From: Phycisphaerae bacterium SM23_33
GTDB taxonomy: Bacteria; Planctomycetota; Phycisphaerae; SM23-33
DNA length: 33,831 bases
Direction: 5' to 3'
Assembly: GCA_001303665.1 (NCBI GenBank)
Contig: LJUF01000015.1
Coordinates: 8,064 to 41,894 of the forward strand
Every line of letters begins with the position of its first letter. Within the stretch, counting starts at the first letter, position 1. The notes below the pieces were generated by a model. The model did no database searches. It had not been told where the DNA came from and saw only the letters and a program-made list of their open reading frames with translations. This document shows positions 16,110-24,643 of this stretch, piece by piece. The position numbers and the translations under genes were made by a program.

Positions 16110-17483
16110 TCAACTCTGCACCGCATTGCCCGGGGGTACGCGGCTACAAGAGCTCGGCGGCGTAGCCGTCAGGGTCGAGCTGACGGACCCGCGGGTCGAG
16201 GGCGGCGGCCTCTTCGCGCAGCGGCTCGATCCTCTCGGCGAGATACCGCCGGATCCAGATGGGCTCGACCAGCCCTTGGTAGGCCCGCGCTTGAGGGACG
16301 ACACCAGGTGGCTGCCGGCGCGGCGGCGGGCGTCCAGTGTGCACATGACCGTCTGCTCGCGCAGCACGGCCAGGTGCCGCCAGCCGGCCTCCCGGGCGCG
16401 GGCGAGCTGCTGCATGGCGGCCCGGCAGGCTTCGAAGGGCTGCTTCTCGCCGAGCTCCGCCAGCGCCTCGACGCACGCAGGCAGCCCCCCGGCCGGTGGG
16501 CGGCCGTCGTGAAGGATCGCCGCCACATTCACCAGCGAATCCAGCGCGGCATCGATGGTTTCGCAATGCACGTTATGCGTGCTGTACCGGCTCCAGGCGG
16601 TGGCGAAGACCCCCTTCATGCCGTATCGCGCCGCCACCTCCGCCCAGCCCAGGGCGTTGACCCGGTGCACCTCCTGATCGGTCAGGTCGGCGTTGTGCCC
16701 GCTGGCGCCCTTGTAGGCCGTCCCGCCCCACATGGGCACGCCCTGGGCCTGGAACCGCTCGATCACCCTGATGGAATGGTGGCCCGTGGTGGTGTCGGGA
16801 TGCCCCCTGTAGCCCCAGACGCACAGGTCGGCCTTCCCCGCCAGTTGCTTCAGCGACTGGGCGTCCCAGTGCTGCATCATGTCGTGCCACAGGATCGGGC
16901 GGACGCGGCGGGCGTTCAGCGAATCGAGGATCGGCCCAACGTGGTGCAGGTACAGCGCCCCCTTGCCGTGCTTTTCGACGTAGGCCTTCGTGTCCGGATG
17001 CGTGCCGAAGCTCCAGGCCTCATCGCCGCCCAGATGAAAATGCTTCAGCCCCGGCGAGAGGGCCAGGACGTCGTCCACCATCTTCAAGACCAGCTCCCTG
17101 GCCCCCTCGGCCAGCGGGTTCAGCACGTCCGCCCGATGCGGCACCTCGCGCAGGCGCTCGTAGCCGGGCACGCTTAACGGCGTCTCCATGTGCCCCAGGC
17201 ACTGGACGAGCGGGATCACCTCGATGCCCAGCCTCTCGGCCGCGGCGTGGAACCGCCCCACGTCCTCGGGCGTGTACGCCGTCTCGCAGCGGAAGCGCTC
17301 GTCCACCGTCCAGGGGAACGTGTCCTCCCATTCCAGCAGCACCGCGTTGTAGCGCAGCGCCGCGAACAGCTCCAGCAGGCTCATCAGCCGCCCGGCGGTC
17401 GGCGGCGTGCCCTTCAGGTCCAGGTGCACGCCGCGGATCGCCACGACCGGCTTGCCGGCGGTGAAAAGCTCTTTCAGGGACAT
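16110..17483 (-). CDS. GH20-type glycosidase (beta-N-acetylhexosaminidase-like), frameshifted near 3' end
   Basis: A TIM-barrel glycoside hydrolase of the family 20 type. Residues 1-40 carry the opening strand (AIRGVHLDLKGTPPTAGRL), followed by YNAVLLEWEDTFPW and the catalytic Asp-Glu pair at about 154-155 in HFHLGGDEAWSFG, which in GH20 positions the substrate N-acetyl group and donates the proton. There is no signal peptide. The ATG at 17483 has AAAGGA 6 bases upstream. Up to about residue 400 the frame is good. Near 16286 sense continues in another frame (LVEPIWIRRYLAERIEPL, then EEAAALDPRVRQLDPDGYAA) and stops at 16144, while the original frame becomes Ser/Pro-rich until 16110. One base appears lost near the GGG at 16284-16286. 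The barrel and active site precede the shift. Confidence 0.78.
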   Translation of the reverse strand: MSLKELFTAGKPVVAIRGVHLDLKGTPPTAGRLMSLLELFAALRYNAVLLEWEDTFPWTVDERFRCETAYTPEDVGRFHAAAERLGIEVIPLVQCLGHMETPLSVPGYERLREVPHRADVLNPLAEGARELVLKMVDDVLALSPGLKHFHLGGDEAWSFGTHPDTKAYVEKHGKGALYLHHVGPILDSLNARRVRPILWHDMMQHWDAQSLKQLAGKADLCVWGYRGHPDTTTGHHSIRVIERFQAQGVPMWGGTAYKGASGHNADLTDQEVHRVNALGWAEVAARYGMKGVFATAWSRYSTHNVHCETIDAALDSLVNVAAILHDGRPPAGGLPACVEALAELGEKQPFEACRAAMQQLARAREAGWRHLAVLREQTVMCTLDARRRAGSHLVSSLKRGPTKGWSSPSGSGGISPRGSSRCAKRPPPSTRGSVSSTLTATPPSSCSRVPPGNAVQS

Positions 17484-17663
17484 CGGCTGTCCTTTCAATC
17501 CCGGGTCGCAGACAGAAGCTACCGCCGGAACCGGGCCCTGGCAATACTCCGCGGGAAGCCCCCGAGCCGCGAACCCGATATCAGGGCGCCTCGGTCCGGC
17601 CGCGGGCGGGGGCCGCCAGTCGGATCCATCTCGGCGGCCTGTGAGAAGGCGCCGCCCGCGCAA

Positions 17664-17696
17664 AGAGCGGCGGGCCGACCCGCAGGCCGGCCCGCC
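17664..17696 (-). terminator. Terminator downstream of the porin gene
   Basis: On the minus strand GGCGGGCCG (17696-17688), a 10-base loop and CGGCCCGCC (17677-17669), followed by GCTCTTTG. The 9-bp GC stem with a short U-rich tail lies 30 bases after the porin stop, separating it from the GH20 gene. Confidence 0.55.
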
Positions 17697-17726
17697 GAAT
17701 GGCACCTTCACAAGTGCTCGCGGGCG

Positions 17727-19151
17727 CTACCAGGTGAAGACGATCTCGTACCGGAACATGCCGGCGACCTCGTTCCTGACGTCGGAGTAGTAGTCGCCCG
17801 GGAAGAACAGCTCCGCCAGCACGTGCCCGGCGATGTGCTTATTGAACTTGTACTTCAGCAAGCCGGTGAGAAGCTGCCCCTTGAAGCAGCCGTGGTCGGT
17901 GAAGAAAGGCCTGTCCCTGAAGGTGTTCTTGTCGGCGAACAGCAGGTGGTAGTCCGCGCACAGCTCCAGCTTCTCGTGGGGGGTGCAGCTCCAGCCGACG
18001 CCGACGCGGTGGAGGTTGGTCTGCTCGCCGGGGCGGTTCTCCAGAGCCACCGTGTAGGCCAGCAGCTCGCTCCACTGCGGCCAGCGTCCCCAGAGAGGGT
18101 CGAACTGGCTGTCGCTGCCGCTGTCCGGGTCGTTTTCGCCGGAGAGGTACTCGTAGCCGACGCGGAAGTTGTTGTTCCAATTGTCCCTGAGGAAGTAGCT
18201 GACCTGGCTGTTGAAGCCGAAGGCGCACAGGTCCCGGCCGTTCTTGTCCCCGAACTCCTGGGCGAACTCGGCCCGATACTTCCAGTGCTCGCCGACGTCC
18301 CCGGCCACGCGGGCGCCGAAGGTGAAGATGTCGGCATTCGTGCCCACCTGCCAGGGGGCGAGCGGGCCGATGTCCCCCGGCTCACTGCCCAGGTCCTGCT
18401 CGTCGTGCTTGTAGATGAAGTAGCCGTCGATCTGGGTTCTGTCCAGGGACTTGTTGGTGACGTACACGATGACGCCCTGCTCGTCCTGCTCGATGTTGTG
18501 GAAGTCCTTGTCGCAGAAGGGCGGCAGGCGCTGGTCGCTGTCGGCCTGCTGGCAGATGTAGATCAAGTCGACCGTGGTGTTGATGTCCTTCAGGTCCAGC
18601 GTGCCCCGGATGGCGTCGAAGAAGATGGTTCGCGAGCCGTCCAGCGGCGTGCCGTCCAGCACCAGCCAGCCGTTGCCGAAGATGATGTCCTGCCGGCCGG
18701 CCTTGACCGTCACGGGCAAGCCGAAAATGTTCTTCCATTCGATGTTGAACTGGTCGGCGATGGCCTCGTTCACGGTCCATTCGTCGATGATCCGCGCGTT
18801 TCGCGCGTTCAGCGTCCGCGAGGGCTGACAGAAGTGCCTCGGCTCCCAGACGAGTCGGGCGTTGAAGCTGAGGTTCTCCACCGGCGTGACCGTGGTCCAG
18901 ATCCGGAACCGGTACCGCTGGAAGTGGCGGTCCTCCCGGTCCAGCAGCAGGTTGGGGGTGAAGATTTCCCTCAGGCGGGCATCCGCGCCCCACGTCAGCC
19001 ACGGCACCGGCTGCTTGGTCTTCTGGATGAAATCCTCGACGGGATCCGCCGCCGGCTCCGTCGCCTGGGCCAGCGCCGCAGACCAGCTCCCGCCGACGAC
19101 CGCGGCCGCCAGCGCCATGCTGAGCAGCCCCATCCATGTTCTTGCCTTCAT
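17727..19151 (-). CDS. Alginate export family outer-membrane beta-barrel protein
   Basis: A 474-residue exported protein. Residues 1-29 are a signal peptide (MKARTWMGLLSMALAAAVVG..., cleavage probably after SAALA). The mature part consists of alternating amphipathic strands ending in the aromatic pattern MFRYEIVFTW, typical of an outer-membrane barrel recognised by the assembly machinery. Segments such as RYRFRIWTTVTPVENLSFNA, VKAGRQDIIFGNGWL, FTFGARVAGDVGEHWKYRAE and FRVGYEYLSGEND match the AlgE/alginate export family, whose members form sugar- or anion-selective pores. It lies between the symporter gene (70 bases upstream) and the GH20 gene, suggesting it admits the substrate of that locus. 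The specific ligand is unknown. Confidence 0.85.
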   Translation of the reverse strand: MKARTWMGLLSMALAAAVVGGSWSAALAQATEPAADPVEDFIQKTKQPVPWLTWGADARLREIFTPNLLLDREDRHFQRYRFRIWTTVTPVENLSFNARLVWEPRHFCQPSRTLNARNARIIDEWTVNEAIADQFNIEWKNIFGLPVTVKAGRQDIIFGNGWLVLDGTPLDGSRTIFFDAIRGTLDLKDINTTVDLIYICQQADSDQRLPPFCDKDFHNIEQDEQGVIVYVTNKSLDRTQIDGYFIYKHDEQDLGSEPGDIGPLAPWQVGTNADIFTFGARVAGDVGEHWKYRAEFAQEFGDKNGRDLCAFGFNSQVSYFLRDNWNNNFRVGYEYLSGENDPDSGSDSQFDPLWGRWPQWSELLAYTVALENRPGEQTNLHRVGVGWSCTPHEKLELCADYHLLFADKNTFRDRPFFTDHGCFKGQLLTGLLKYKFNKHIAGHVLAELFFPGDYYSDVRNEVAGMFRYEIVFTW

Positions 19152-19221
19152 AAGTTTTGTCTCCTTCTCCGGGACCCTTTATTTCGGGGCCAATGCCTTG
19201 TTATGAGGCCATCCGCCAAGC

Positions 19222-21234
19222 TCAGGACGTCTTGGCTTGGGACGGAAAACACCTAGCCAACTGCTCCTCCGACGGGCGCCGAGTCAGCAGGCTCACTACG
19301 ATCGCCACGCGAAAAGACAGCGGCAGCGCCACCACGATGGGGTCCACCACGTGCCAATTGGGGCTGATCGGCGTGGCCAGGGGCATGGTCAGGGAGCGCT
19401 TGTTGAACAGGGCCTGGCAAAGGCCCAGGGCGCGGGCCTCCTGGTCCTTGACGAACAGCAGCCAGAAGGCGGTCACGACAAAGCCCACCACCATGGAGGC
19501 GATGGCCCCGGCCTTGGTGGTGCGCTTGAAGAACAGCCCGCCGATGAAGGTCGGCAGGAAGGCCGAGGCGCACAGCCCGAAGAAGATCGACGTGGCCCGG
19601 GCAATGATGTAGCCGCCGCGGGCGTACCCGCTGATCAGCACGGCGATCACGATGCCGATGATGATCCCGATGCGCGTCACGGCCACGCCCCGGCCGTGCC
19701 GCCCGGTGACCTGCTCGTAGACGTCCCGGCCGATGCTGGTGCCCAGGGCGTGGAACTGGCTGGACAGGGTGCTCATGGCCGCCGCCAGCAGCGTCAGCAG
19801 GAAAAGCAGGCCGAACCATCTCGGCATCGCCGAGGTGATGAACATCGGGATGATGCTATCGCCGTTGAACTCCCACTTGCCTTCCTTCTCCACCACCGCC
19901 CGCGTGTAGGCCGTAGCCCTCGGGTGGACGACGACCTGCTGGCCGATCCTGGAGGCGACGTCCTCGCCCTCCCCCAGGCCCTCGATGCTGGCGGCAGGCA
20001 TGATCGCCGCCGCTCCGCCATAGCCCTTGTACACCAGGTGCGTGTCGGCCTCCCCGCTGCCGGTGGTGTCCAGGTGCATCAGCACGCAGGGGACGGACTT
20101 CTCGTCCGGGCCGATGGCCGGGTTGGCCAGCGTGCCGTCCTTATTGAGGTTCAGCCCCCGCTCTTTCTTGGCGATGACCCAGTCCCACTCGGCCGGCTTC
20201 TTGCCCACGCCGCTGAGGCTGATGAGCCTGCCCCTGACGGTCTCGTGCTGCTTGAAGTACACGTTGCTCAGTGCCCCGACGGTAAACGCCACGCCCGTCA
20301 TGGTCAGGATGAAGATGCCGCCCACCAGCACCGCCCGGTTCAGCTCGCGCTTGGACTTGACGGTCATGAACCGCACGGCCAACTGCGGCTGGGCAAGCAC
20401 GCCAATGCCCACGCCCAGGGTGATGGTGCTGACCACGATCCACCACAGGTCGTACCCGGTGGGATTCGGCTGCTTGCCTGGGACGAGCTTCTCGCCCCAG
20501 CCGAACTCCGGCATGGAGGTCCACCCCCGGAAGCCGATCCCGCCGAAGAGGTTGGGGGCCTCCCCCGCCTTGGCCAATCCGTCGTGGGCCGGACCCACCC
20601 CGCCCAGAATCGCGTACGTGCCGATCAGCAGGATCACCATGCCCACGAACATGATCGAGCCTTGCAGGGCATCCGTGTACATGACGCCCTTCAAACCGCC
20701 GATGACGACGTAGACGGCCACGATCACGGAGAACACAAACAGCGCCACCTCGTAACCAATGTGGAAGTTGGTCGAAATGAACTCGCACCCCCCGATCAGC
20801 ACGGCGGCGGCGTACAGGGGCATGAACAGGAAGATCACCAGACCGCAGAAGACCTGGACGAACTTGCTTTCGAAGCGTTTCCCCAGAAGCTCCGGGAAGG
20901 TATGGGCATCGAGGCGATGACCCATGTGACGGGTGGGTCCGGCCAGAAAGACGAAGGCGATGAAGATGCCCACGAAGATGTTCAGAAACGTCAGCCACAG
21001 CAGGCTCATCCCGAACATGCCGGCCACCCCGCCGAAGCCCACGATGGCGCTGGTGGAGATAAACGTCGCCCCGTAACTCATGGCCATCACGAACGGGTGG
21101 ATTCTCCGCCCCGCGATCATGTAGTCGGTGGCCGTCTTGGTCCGTCGATACCCCAGCCAGCCCAGATAGCCCACCACCAACAGGTAAACCACGACAATGG
21201 TGATCTCCGGGGCACCAACCGCTCTTGCCAGCAT
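19222..21234 (-). CDS. Sodium:solute symporter (SSS family) with large soluble insert
   Basis: A 670-residue inner-membrane transporter that couples substrate uptake to the sodium gradient. Hydrophobic segments start at residue 10 (ITIVVVYLLVVGYLGWLGYRR), and DYMIAGRRIHPFVMAMS and the TFISTSAIVGFGG helix are typical of the family. Helices run to about 325 and resume at about 460 (SIIPMFITSAMPRWFGLLFL, then AAAMSTLSSQFHALGTSIGRD). Between them, residues about 328-460 form a soluble insert of about 130 residues (KKPAEWDWVIAKKERGLN, SVPCVLMHLDTTGSGEADTH), much longer than the usual loop. GGAGA lies 7 bases before the ATG. A 59-residue accessory membrane gene precedes it. The substrate is probably a sugar or uronate from the adjacent porin/GH20 genes (inference). 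Confidence 0.9.
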   Translation of the reverse strand: MLARAVGAPEITIVVVYLLVVGYLGWLGYRRTKTATDYMIAGRRIHPFVMAMSYGATFISTSAIVGFGGVAGMFGMSLLWLTFLNIFVGIFIAFVFLAGPTRHMGHRLDAHTFPELLGKRFESKFVQVFCGLVIFLFMPLYAAAVLIGGCEFISTNFHIGYEVALFVFSVIVAVYVVIGGLKGVMYTDALQGSIMFVGMVILLIGTYAILGGVGPAHDGLAKAGEAPNLFGGIGFRGWTSMPEFGWGEKLVPGKQPNPTGYDLWWIVVSTITLGVGIGVLAQPQLAVRFMTVKSKRELNRAVLVGGIFILTMTGVAFTVGALSNVYFKQHETVRGRLISLSGVGKKPAEWDWVIAKKERGLNLNKDGTLANPAIGPDEKSVPCVLMHLDTTGSGEADTHLVYKGYGGAAAIMPAASIEGLGEGEDVASRIGQQVVVHPRATAYTRAVVEKEGKWEFNGDSIIPMFITSAMPRWFGLLFLLTLLAAAMSTLSSQFHALGTSIGRDVYEQVTGRHGRGVAVTRIGIIIGIVIAVLISGYARGGYIIARATSIFFGLCASAFLPTFIGGLFFKRTTKAGAIASMVVGFVVTAFWLLFVKDQEARALGLCQALFNKRSLTMPLATPISPNWHVVDPIVVALPLSFRVAIVVSLLTRRPSEEQLARCFPSQAKTS

Positions 21235-21306
21235 AAAGGTGTCTCCTTATTCACGGGAGAAGAAGGGACGCACGAGGCAGATCGGTCAACGGACCTTGAA
21301 AAAGTC

Positions 21307-21486
21307 CTAGAGCTCCTCTTCGACCTTCTTCTCCTCGGCGGCCCACCGCCGGTCATCCGGTTCAATGGCTTCCTCGCCACGGTTCCAGGTGACCAGGCCG
21401 TAGACCACGCACAGAAGGCTGCTGAGGATGCACAACAGGTATGCCAGCCAGACGTAAATGTCCTTTATCCCGAGCATCCACCGCAT
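21307..21486 (-). CDS. Symporter small accessory protein
   Basis: A 59-residue membrane protein starting MRWMLGIKDIYVWLAYL. One hydrophobic helix of about 25 residues (VWLAYLLCILSSLLCVVYGLV) is followed by a charged cytoplasmic tail (WNRGEEAIEPDD, ending AAEEKKVEEEL). Such proteins sit directly before sodium/solute symporter genes in planctomycetes and some Deltaproteobacteria and probably stabilise or assist the transporter. The frame is open to 21543, but the ATG at 21486 begins the conserved part and has AAGGA about 10 bases upstream. It is separated by 72 bases from the symporter and is the first gene of the locus. Confidence 0.8.
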   Translation of the reverse strand: MRWMLGIKDIYVWLAYLLCILSSLLCVVYGLVTWNRGEEAIEPDDRRWAAEEKKVEEEL

Positions 21487-21824
21487 ACGCCGAGATTCCT
21501 TTCTCTGCGGGGTCGGCACAAGAAGTGCTCGGCCCCGAGGCACGTTGTGATATGTTGGGCGCGGTTATTAAACGAATCTTCGTCAATTGTACAGTAATTT
21601 CTGGAGGAAAATTTGCCTGCCGCTTACCGCAAGTTCAGGGCCTAAAGGCCCTACCTGCAACGGGGCCGAGCCCACCGCACGGGCTGCAAGAGGCCCTGCC
21701 ATGGTGCCCGATTCGCGCCCGAGGATGCCCGGCGTGGCCTGCGCGGGCCCGGCCGGCCGAAGCAAAGGCCGCGGCAGCGGCGAGGTTTCGACAGCCCGAA
21801 GCGTAGCACGCGGCTGTGGCGGGA
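21487..21824 (-). other. Intergenic region upstream of the symporter locus
   Basis: 338 bases. Near 21545-21610 the DNA is AT-rich and should contain the promoter of the minus-strand symporter locus; TTGACG, TACAAT and TTTAAT elements are present but no pair has ideal spacing. A small perfect palindrome AGGGCC TAAA GGCCCT lies at about 21636-21651 with no U-tract. The remainder has no gene I can support. Confidence 0.4.
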
Positions 21825-22688
21825 TCATTCCTCCTGGACGTGCCTCCAGGACATCAGGAACGAGATTCTCTCGTAAGTCTCTTTCGGCAAAGCCTTTTTG
21901 AGGATTCTTCGGGCCTCGGCCAGATTCGTCCGCCGGGTGAGGTGGGTGATGATGATCCGCTGGTTTTCGGTCCCTTCCAGGACTTCCGGCAGGTCGGCGA
22001 CGTGGAGGTGTCGGCCGGCGCGGGCCCGGCCGACATGCTCGGGGTCGAAGAAGGTGCACTCGATCAAGAGGGTCTTGGCGCCCCGGACGTAGGGCAGATC
22101 GGAGTAATTGGCCTTGGCCGTGTCGCCCAGGTAGGCCACCAGCGGCAGCTCCACCCGCCGGGTAATCTCCACGCCCCGTTTTTTCAGCGCCACCAGTTGC
22201 GGGCCGGTCCGGTCGGCGAACTCTTCCTTGAGCTTGTGGCGGACCTCGATTACGGAAAAGCCCAGGGAATTGCCCAGGTGCTGCGTCGAGAAGGCCCGGG
22301 CCAGCAGCGACCGGCGAATCTCATAATCCTCCCCGTGGGCCATCCCGACAAACCGGTGCGGCGAGGAATGGCCCTCGACGCCGGCCACGGCCTCCATGAG
22401 GCGCTCGAGCGGCTCGACGAGTGACCTGGCCGCCAGCACCACGCCGTCGGCGATGCCCTGGAAGTCGCGCTGGGAGAAGTAGTAGGCCACCCCGGCGGCG
22501 TGATCCATGTGGCCGTGGCTCAGCAGCACGTGGTTGATCGGCAGCGCCTCCCGCGGGCACTTGCCGATGTCAAAGACAACGTCCAGCTCCGGTACGATGA
22601 CGACCGACTCCTCGCCGGCCACGCTGTATCCCGCCAGCGTAAGGTCGTCCACCTTCACCAGGCTGAGTTGATAGGTCCGTGTTCTCAC
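21825..22688 (-). CDS. MBL-fold metallo-hydrolase, ribonuclease Z-like
   Basis: A 287-residue metallo-beta-lactamase-fold protein. Zinc-binding HGHMDHAAG (in HVLLSHGHMDHAAGVAYYFS) is intact, and further ligand positions are plausible in the central SSPHRFVGMAHGE region, LVAYLGDTAKANYSD (Asp) and IIITHLTRRT (His). The layout is closest to the tRNase Z/RNase Z-like branch, but the flexible tRNA-binding arm is not obvious, so the substrate is open. The frame extends to an ATG at 22769, but that overlaps the promoter region of the divergent gene. The GTG at 22688 (VRTRTYQLSLVKVDDLTLAG) matches where related proteins begin. Neither start has a clear ribosome-binding site. Confidence 0.75.
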   Translation of the reverse strand: MRTRTYQLSLVKVDDLTLAGYSVAGEESVVIVPELDVVFDIGKCPREALPINHVLLSHGHMDHAAGVAYYFSQRDFQGIADGVVLAARSLVEPLERLMEAVAGVEGHSSPHRFVGMAHGEDYEIRRSLLARAFSTQHLGNSLGFSVIEVRHKLKEEFADRTGPQLVALKKRGVEITRRVELPLVAYLGDTAKANYSDLPYVRGAKTLLIECTFFDPEHVGRARAGRHLHVADLPEVLEGTENQRIIITHLTRRTNLAEARRILKKALPKETYERISFLMSWRHVQEE

Positions 22689-22806
22689 GAGCGGGTCATC
22701 GTAAGTCAGGGCGGCGGTCAGGTCAAGCCGGGCGGGCCGGAAGCTTCCTGAAACACGTGGCCGGCGCATGCGTTACAATGGTAGCGAAGGAGGCGCGAAC
22801 GGAAAA

Positions 22807-24516
22807 ATGTCCGCGACGGCAAGACCAAGCGTATGGGCGGTGCTGGCGGTGCTGACCTTTGTGGCCGTGGCGGCGGGCGAAACCGTGTACCTCCGCGACG
22901 GCCGGACCCTCGTGGGCAAGGTCACGAGGCAGAAGGGCAAGGTCCGCATCGAGATGTCCTATGGGACCGTGGTCGTCAATGAATCCGACGTGACCTACAT
23001 CGGCCAGGGCCAGCCAGAGACCCAGCCGGCCGTCTCGGCTGCGGTGGATGATTACCGTCCGGCGGCCGCCCAGGTTCGCCCGGTCGTCCAGTGGGACCAG
23101 AGTCAGGCCACGCTCCCGGAACCCATACTGTTCATGACGGCCCGGCGGGTCGAGCTGCTGCCGGAGACCCTCACTCACGGCGGCCAGCAGGAACTCCAGC
23201 AGTGGCGAGCGGCCGTCCACGACCGCCAGCGCAAGATCAGCGGGCAGTGGGTCGCACGGGATCAGCAGGACCGCCGCCGCGCCGCATTCCAGGAAAAGCT
23301 CCAGCAGGCCAACGAGAAGGCCCGCCAGGCGGCCCGCCTGTACGACAGGACCCCTGCGGACAAGGCCCGAAAGCGGCGGCTGGAGGCCGAGGCGCAGGAG
23401 GAGCTGCTGGCGGCCGCCCAGCTCTGGCCGGACACCGTGATCCGGCTGTTCTTCCTGGCCACGCTGGACCTCCGGTCCAAGGAATACGCTCAGGCCGAAG
23501 GCAGATTCCGCTGGTGCGTTGAGGCGGAGCCGCTGGTGGCCGCCTTCCGCCAGGGCCGCGGACTGGCCTTGGTGGGACTCAAGCAGCACCTCCAGGCCCT
23601 GGAAGAGTTCATCCTCTGCCTGAAACTCCGCGACGATACCTACCAGACGCTCAAGCTGCTGGAGGACGCGATGAAAGAGACGCCCGGCAGCCTGATCAAG
23701 CACCCCACCTACGGGCAAGCCAAGGAGCTGCTGGACCGCTACGAAAAGCCGAAATACCCTTACCGTTCCTACGGCCGGGACATCTCCTGGCTGATGCCCG
23801 GCAAGCCCTGGACCACCCGCGACGACACGCTCTTCGCGCCGCCGTACGACCGTATCGTCGCCAAGCAGGCCCTGGCCGTGCCCGTGTCGGAAAACGGCGT
23901 GCTGCTGGTGGACAGCAACGCCATCTCCGGGGCATACCTGATGTACGTCGAGGTGGCCCCCGACCAGTTCGCTCGCGCCGACACGCCGCGGTACGTATCG
24001 TACAGCGCGCGAGCCAGGGACCAGGACGTTCCGGTCACGGCCATCGCCGTACGGGGCGTCACGTTCACGCCGGTGGACGTGGAAAAGCCCGCCCCGCTGA
24101 AGGCCCAGCAGAAGCTGACGATTCGGGCGGCCAACGTCTACCGCCAGATGGGCACGGAAATCCGCACCGGCGAGACCACGGTCGTCTCCGTCGACGGGGA
24201 CGCGGTGCAGTTGGAGTCGGCCTTGCTTCCGGGCGAGGCCGTGGGCGCTGCGTTCGCAGACGGCAGATTCGCGGGGTTCCTCACGGCCCGGGACAAGCCG
24301 GAGGCGGAAGGCTGCGGCCAGAGCGTCTTCGTCAAGCCGGCAGACGTGACCGCCTGGATGGCGCGGATGAAGAGGTACCTGACGGGCCCGCCGAGCTACC
24401 GCTCGTCCACGGCACCGGTCCTGAAAGAAGACGCCCGCAAGCTCACGGCGACCGGAAACGTCTTCCTCGTTCACATCCTCCACGGCGAGAAGCCGCCCCC
24501 AAAACTCGTAAAATAG
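22807..24516 (+). CDS. Secreted hypothetical protein with SH3-like N-terminal domain
   Basis: A 569-residue protein. Residues 1-24 are a signal peptide (SVWAVLAVLTFVAVAAGE). Residues 25-65 (ETVYLRDGRTLVGKVTRQKG, then VRIEMSYGTVVVNESDVTYI) resemble a small SH3-like repeat common in planctomycete exported proteins. The middle (130-230) is a highly charged helical region with Gln/Arg/Ala-rich coiled coil. Residues about 215-320 look like tetratricopeptide-type helices (AQAEGRFRWCVEAEPLVAAF, GRGLALVGLKQHLQALEEF). The C-terminal part is beta-rich and unrecognised. Function is unknown. A GAAGGAGG lies about 13 bases before the ATG at 22807; the longer frame to 22768 adds no plausible signal sequence. 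Confidence 0.7.
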   Translation: MSATARPSVWAVLAVLTFVAVAAGETVYLRDGRTLVGKVTRQKGKVRIEMSYGTVVVNESDVTYIGQGQPETQPAVSAAVDDYRPAAAQVRPVVQWDQSQATLPEPILFMTARRVELLPETLTHGGQQELQQWRAAVHDRQRKISGQWVARDQQDRRRAAFQEKLQQANEKARQAARLYDRTPADKARKRRLEAEAQEELLAAAQLWPDTVIRLFFLATLDLRSKEYAQAEGRFRWCVEAEPLVAAFRQGRGLALVGLKQHLQALEEFILCLKLRDDTYQTLKLLEDAMKETPGSLIKHPTYGQAKELLDRYEKPKYPYRSYGRDISWLMPGKPWTTRDDTLFAPPYDRIVAKQALAVPVSENGVLLVDSNAISGAYLMYVEVAPDQFARADTPRYVSYSARARDQDVPVTAIAVRGVTFTPVDVEKPAPLKAQQKLTIRAANVYRQMGTEIRTGETTVVSVDGDAVQLESALLPGEAVGAAFADGRFAGFLTARDKPEAEGCGQSVFVKPADVTAWMARMKRYLTGPPSYRSSTAPVLKEDARKLTATGNVFLVHILHGEKPPPKLVK

Positions 24517-24517
24517 C

Positions 24518-24546
24518 TTGACGCCCAACATCTGGCGGTATAGCTT
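24518..24546 (+). promoter_or_regulatory. Candidate promoter of nrdR
   Basis: TTGACG (24518-24523), an exact 17-base spacer and TAGCTT (24541-24546), starting two bases after the previous stop codon. The leader then carries a 7-bp hairpin CCCGGGC/GCCCGGG (24602-24628) ending 15 bases before the nrdR ATG. Confidence 0.6.
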
Positions 24547-24643
24547 TCCGCGAGCCCCTACATCTTTGAAAATCGCCCTTTATGAGGGGCCAAGGGAGCT
24601 TCCCGGGCCCAAGTGCCGGGAGCCCGGGTGAGAGAGCGCCGCC

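Noticed and set aside
17190-19256. Long plus-strand open frame of 688 codons across the porin gene
   Set aside because: It is a GC-rich shadow. The minus-strand frame has a signal peptide, barrel strands and a ribosome-binding site.
21636-21651. Terminator for the MBL-fold gene
   Set aside because: The AGGGCC/GGCCCT palindrome has no U-tract and lies almost 200 bases after the stop codon.
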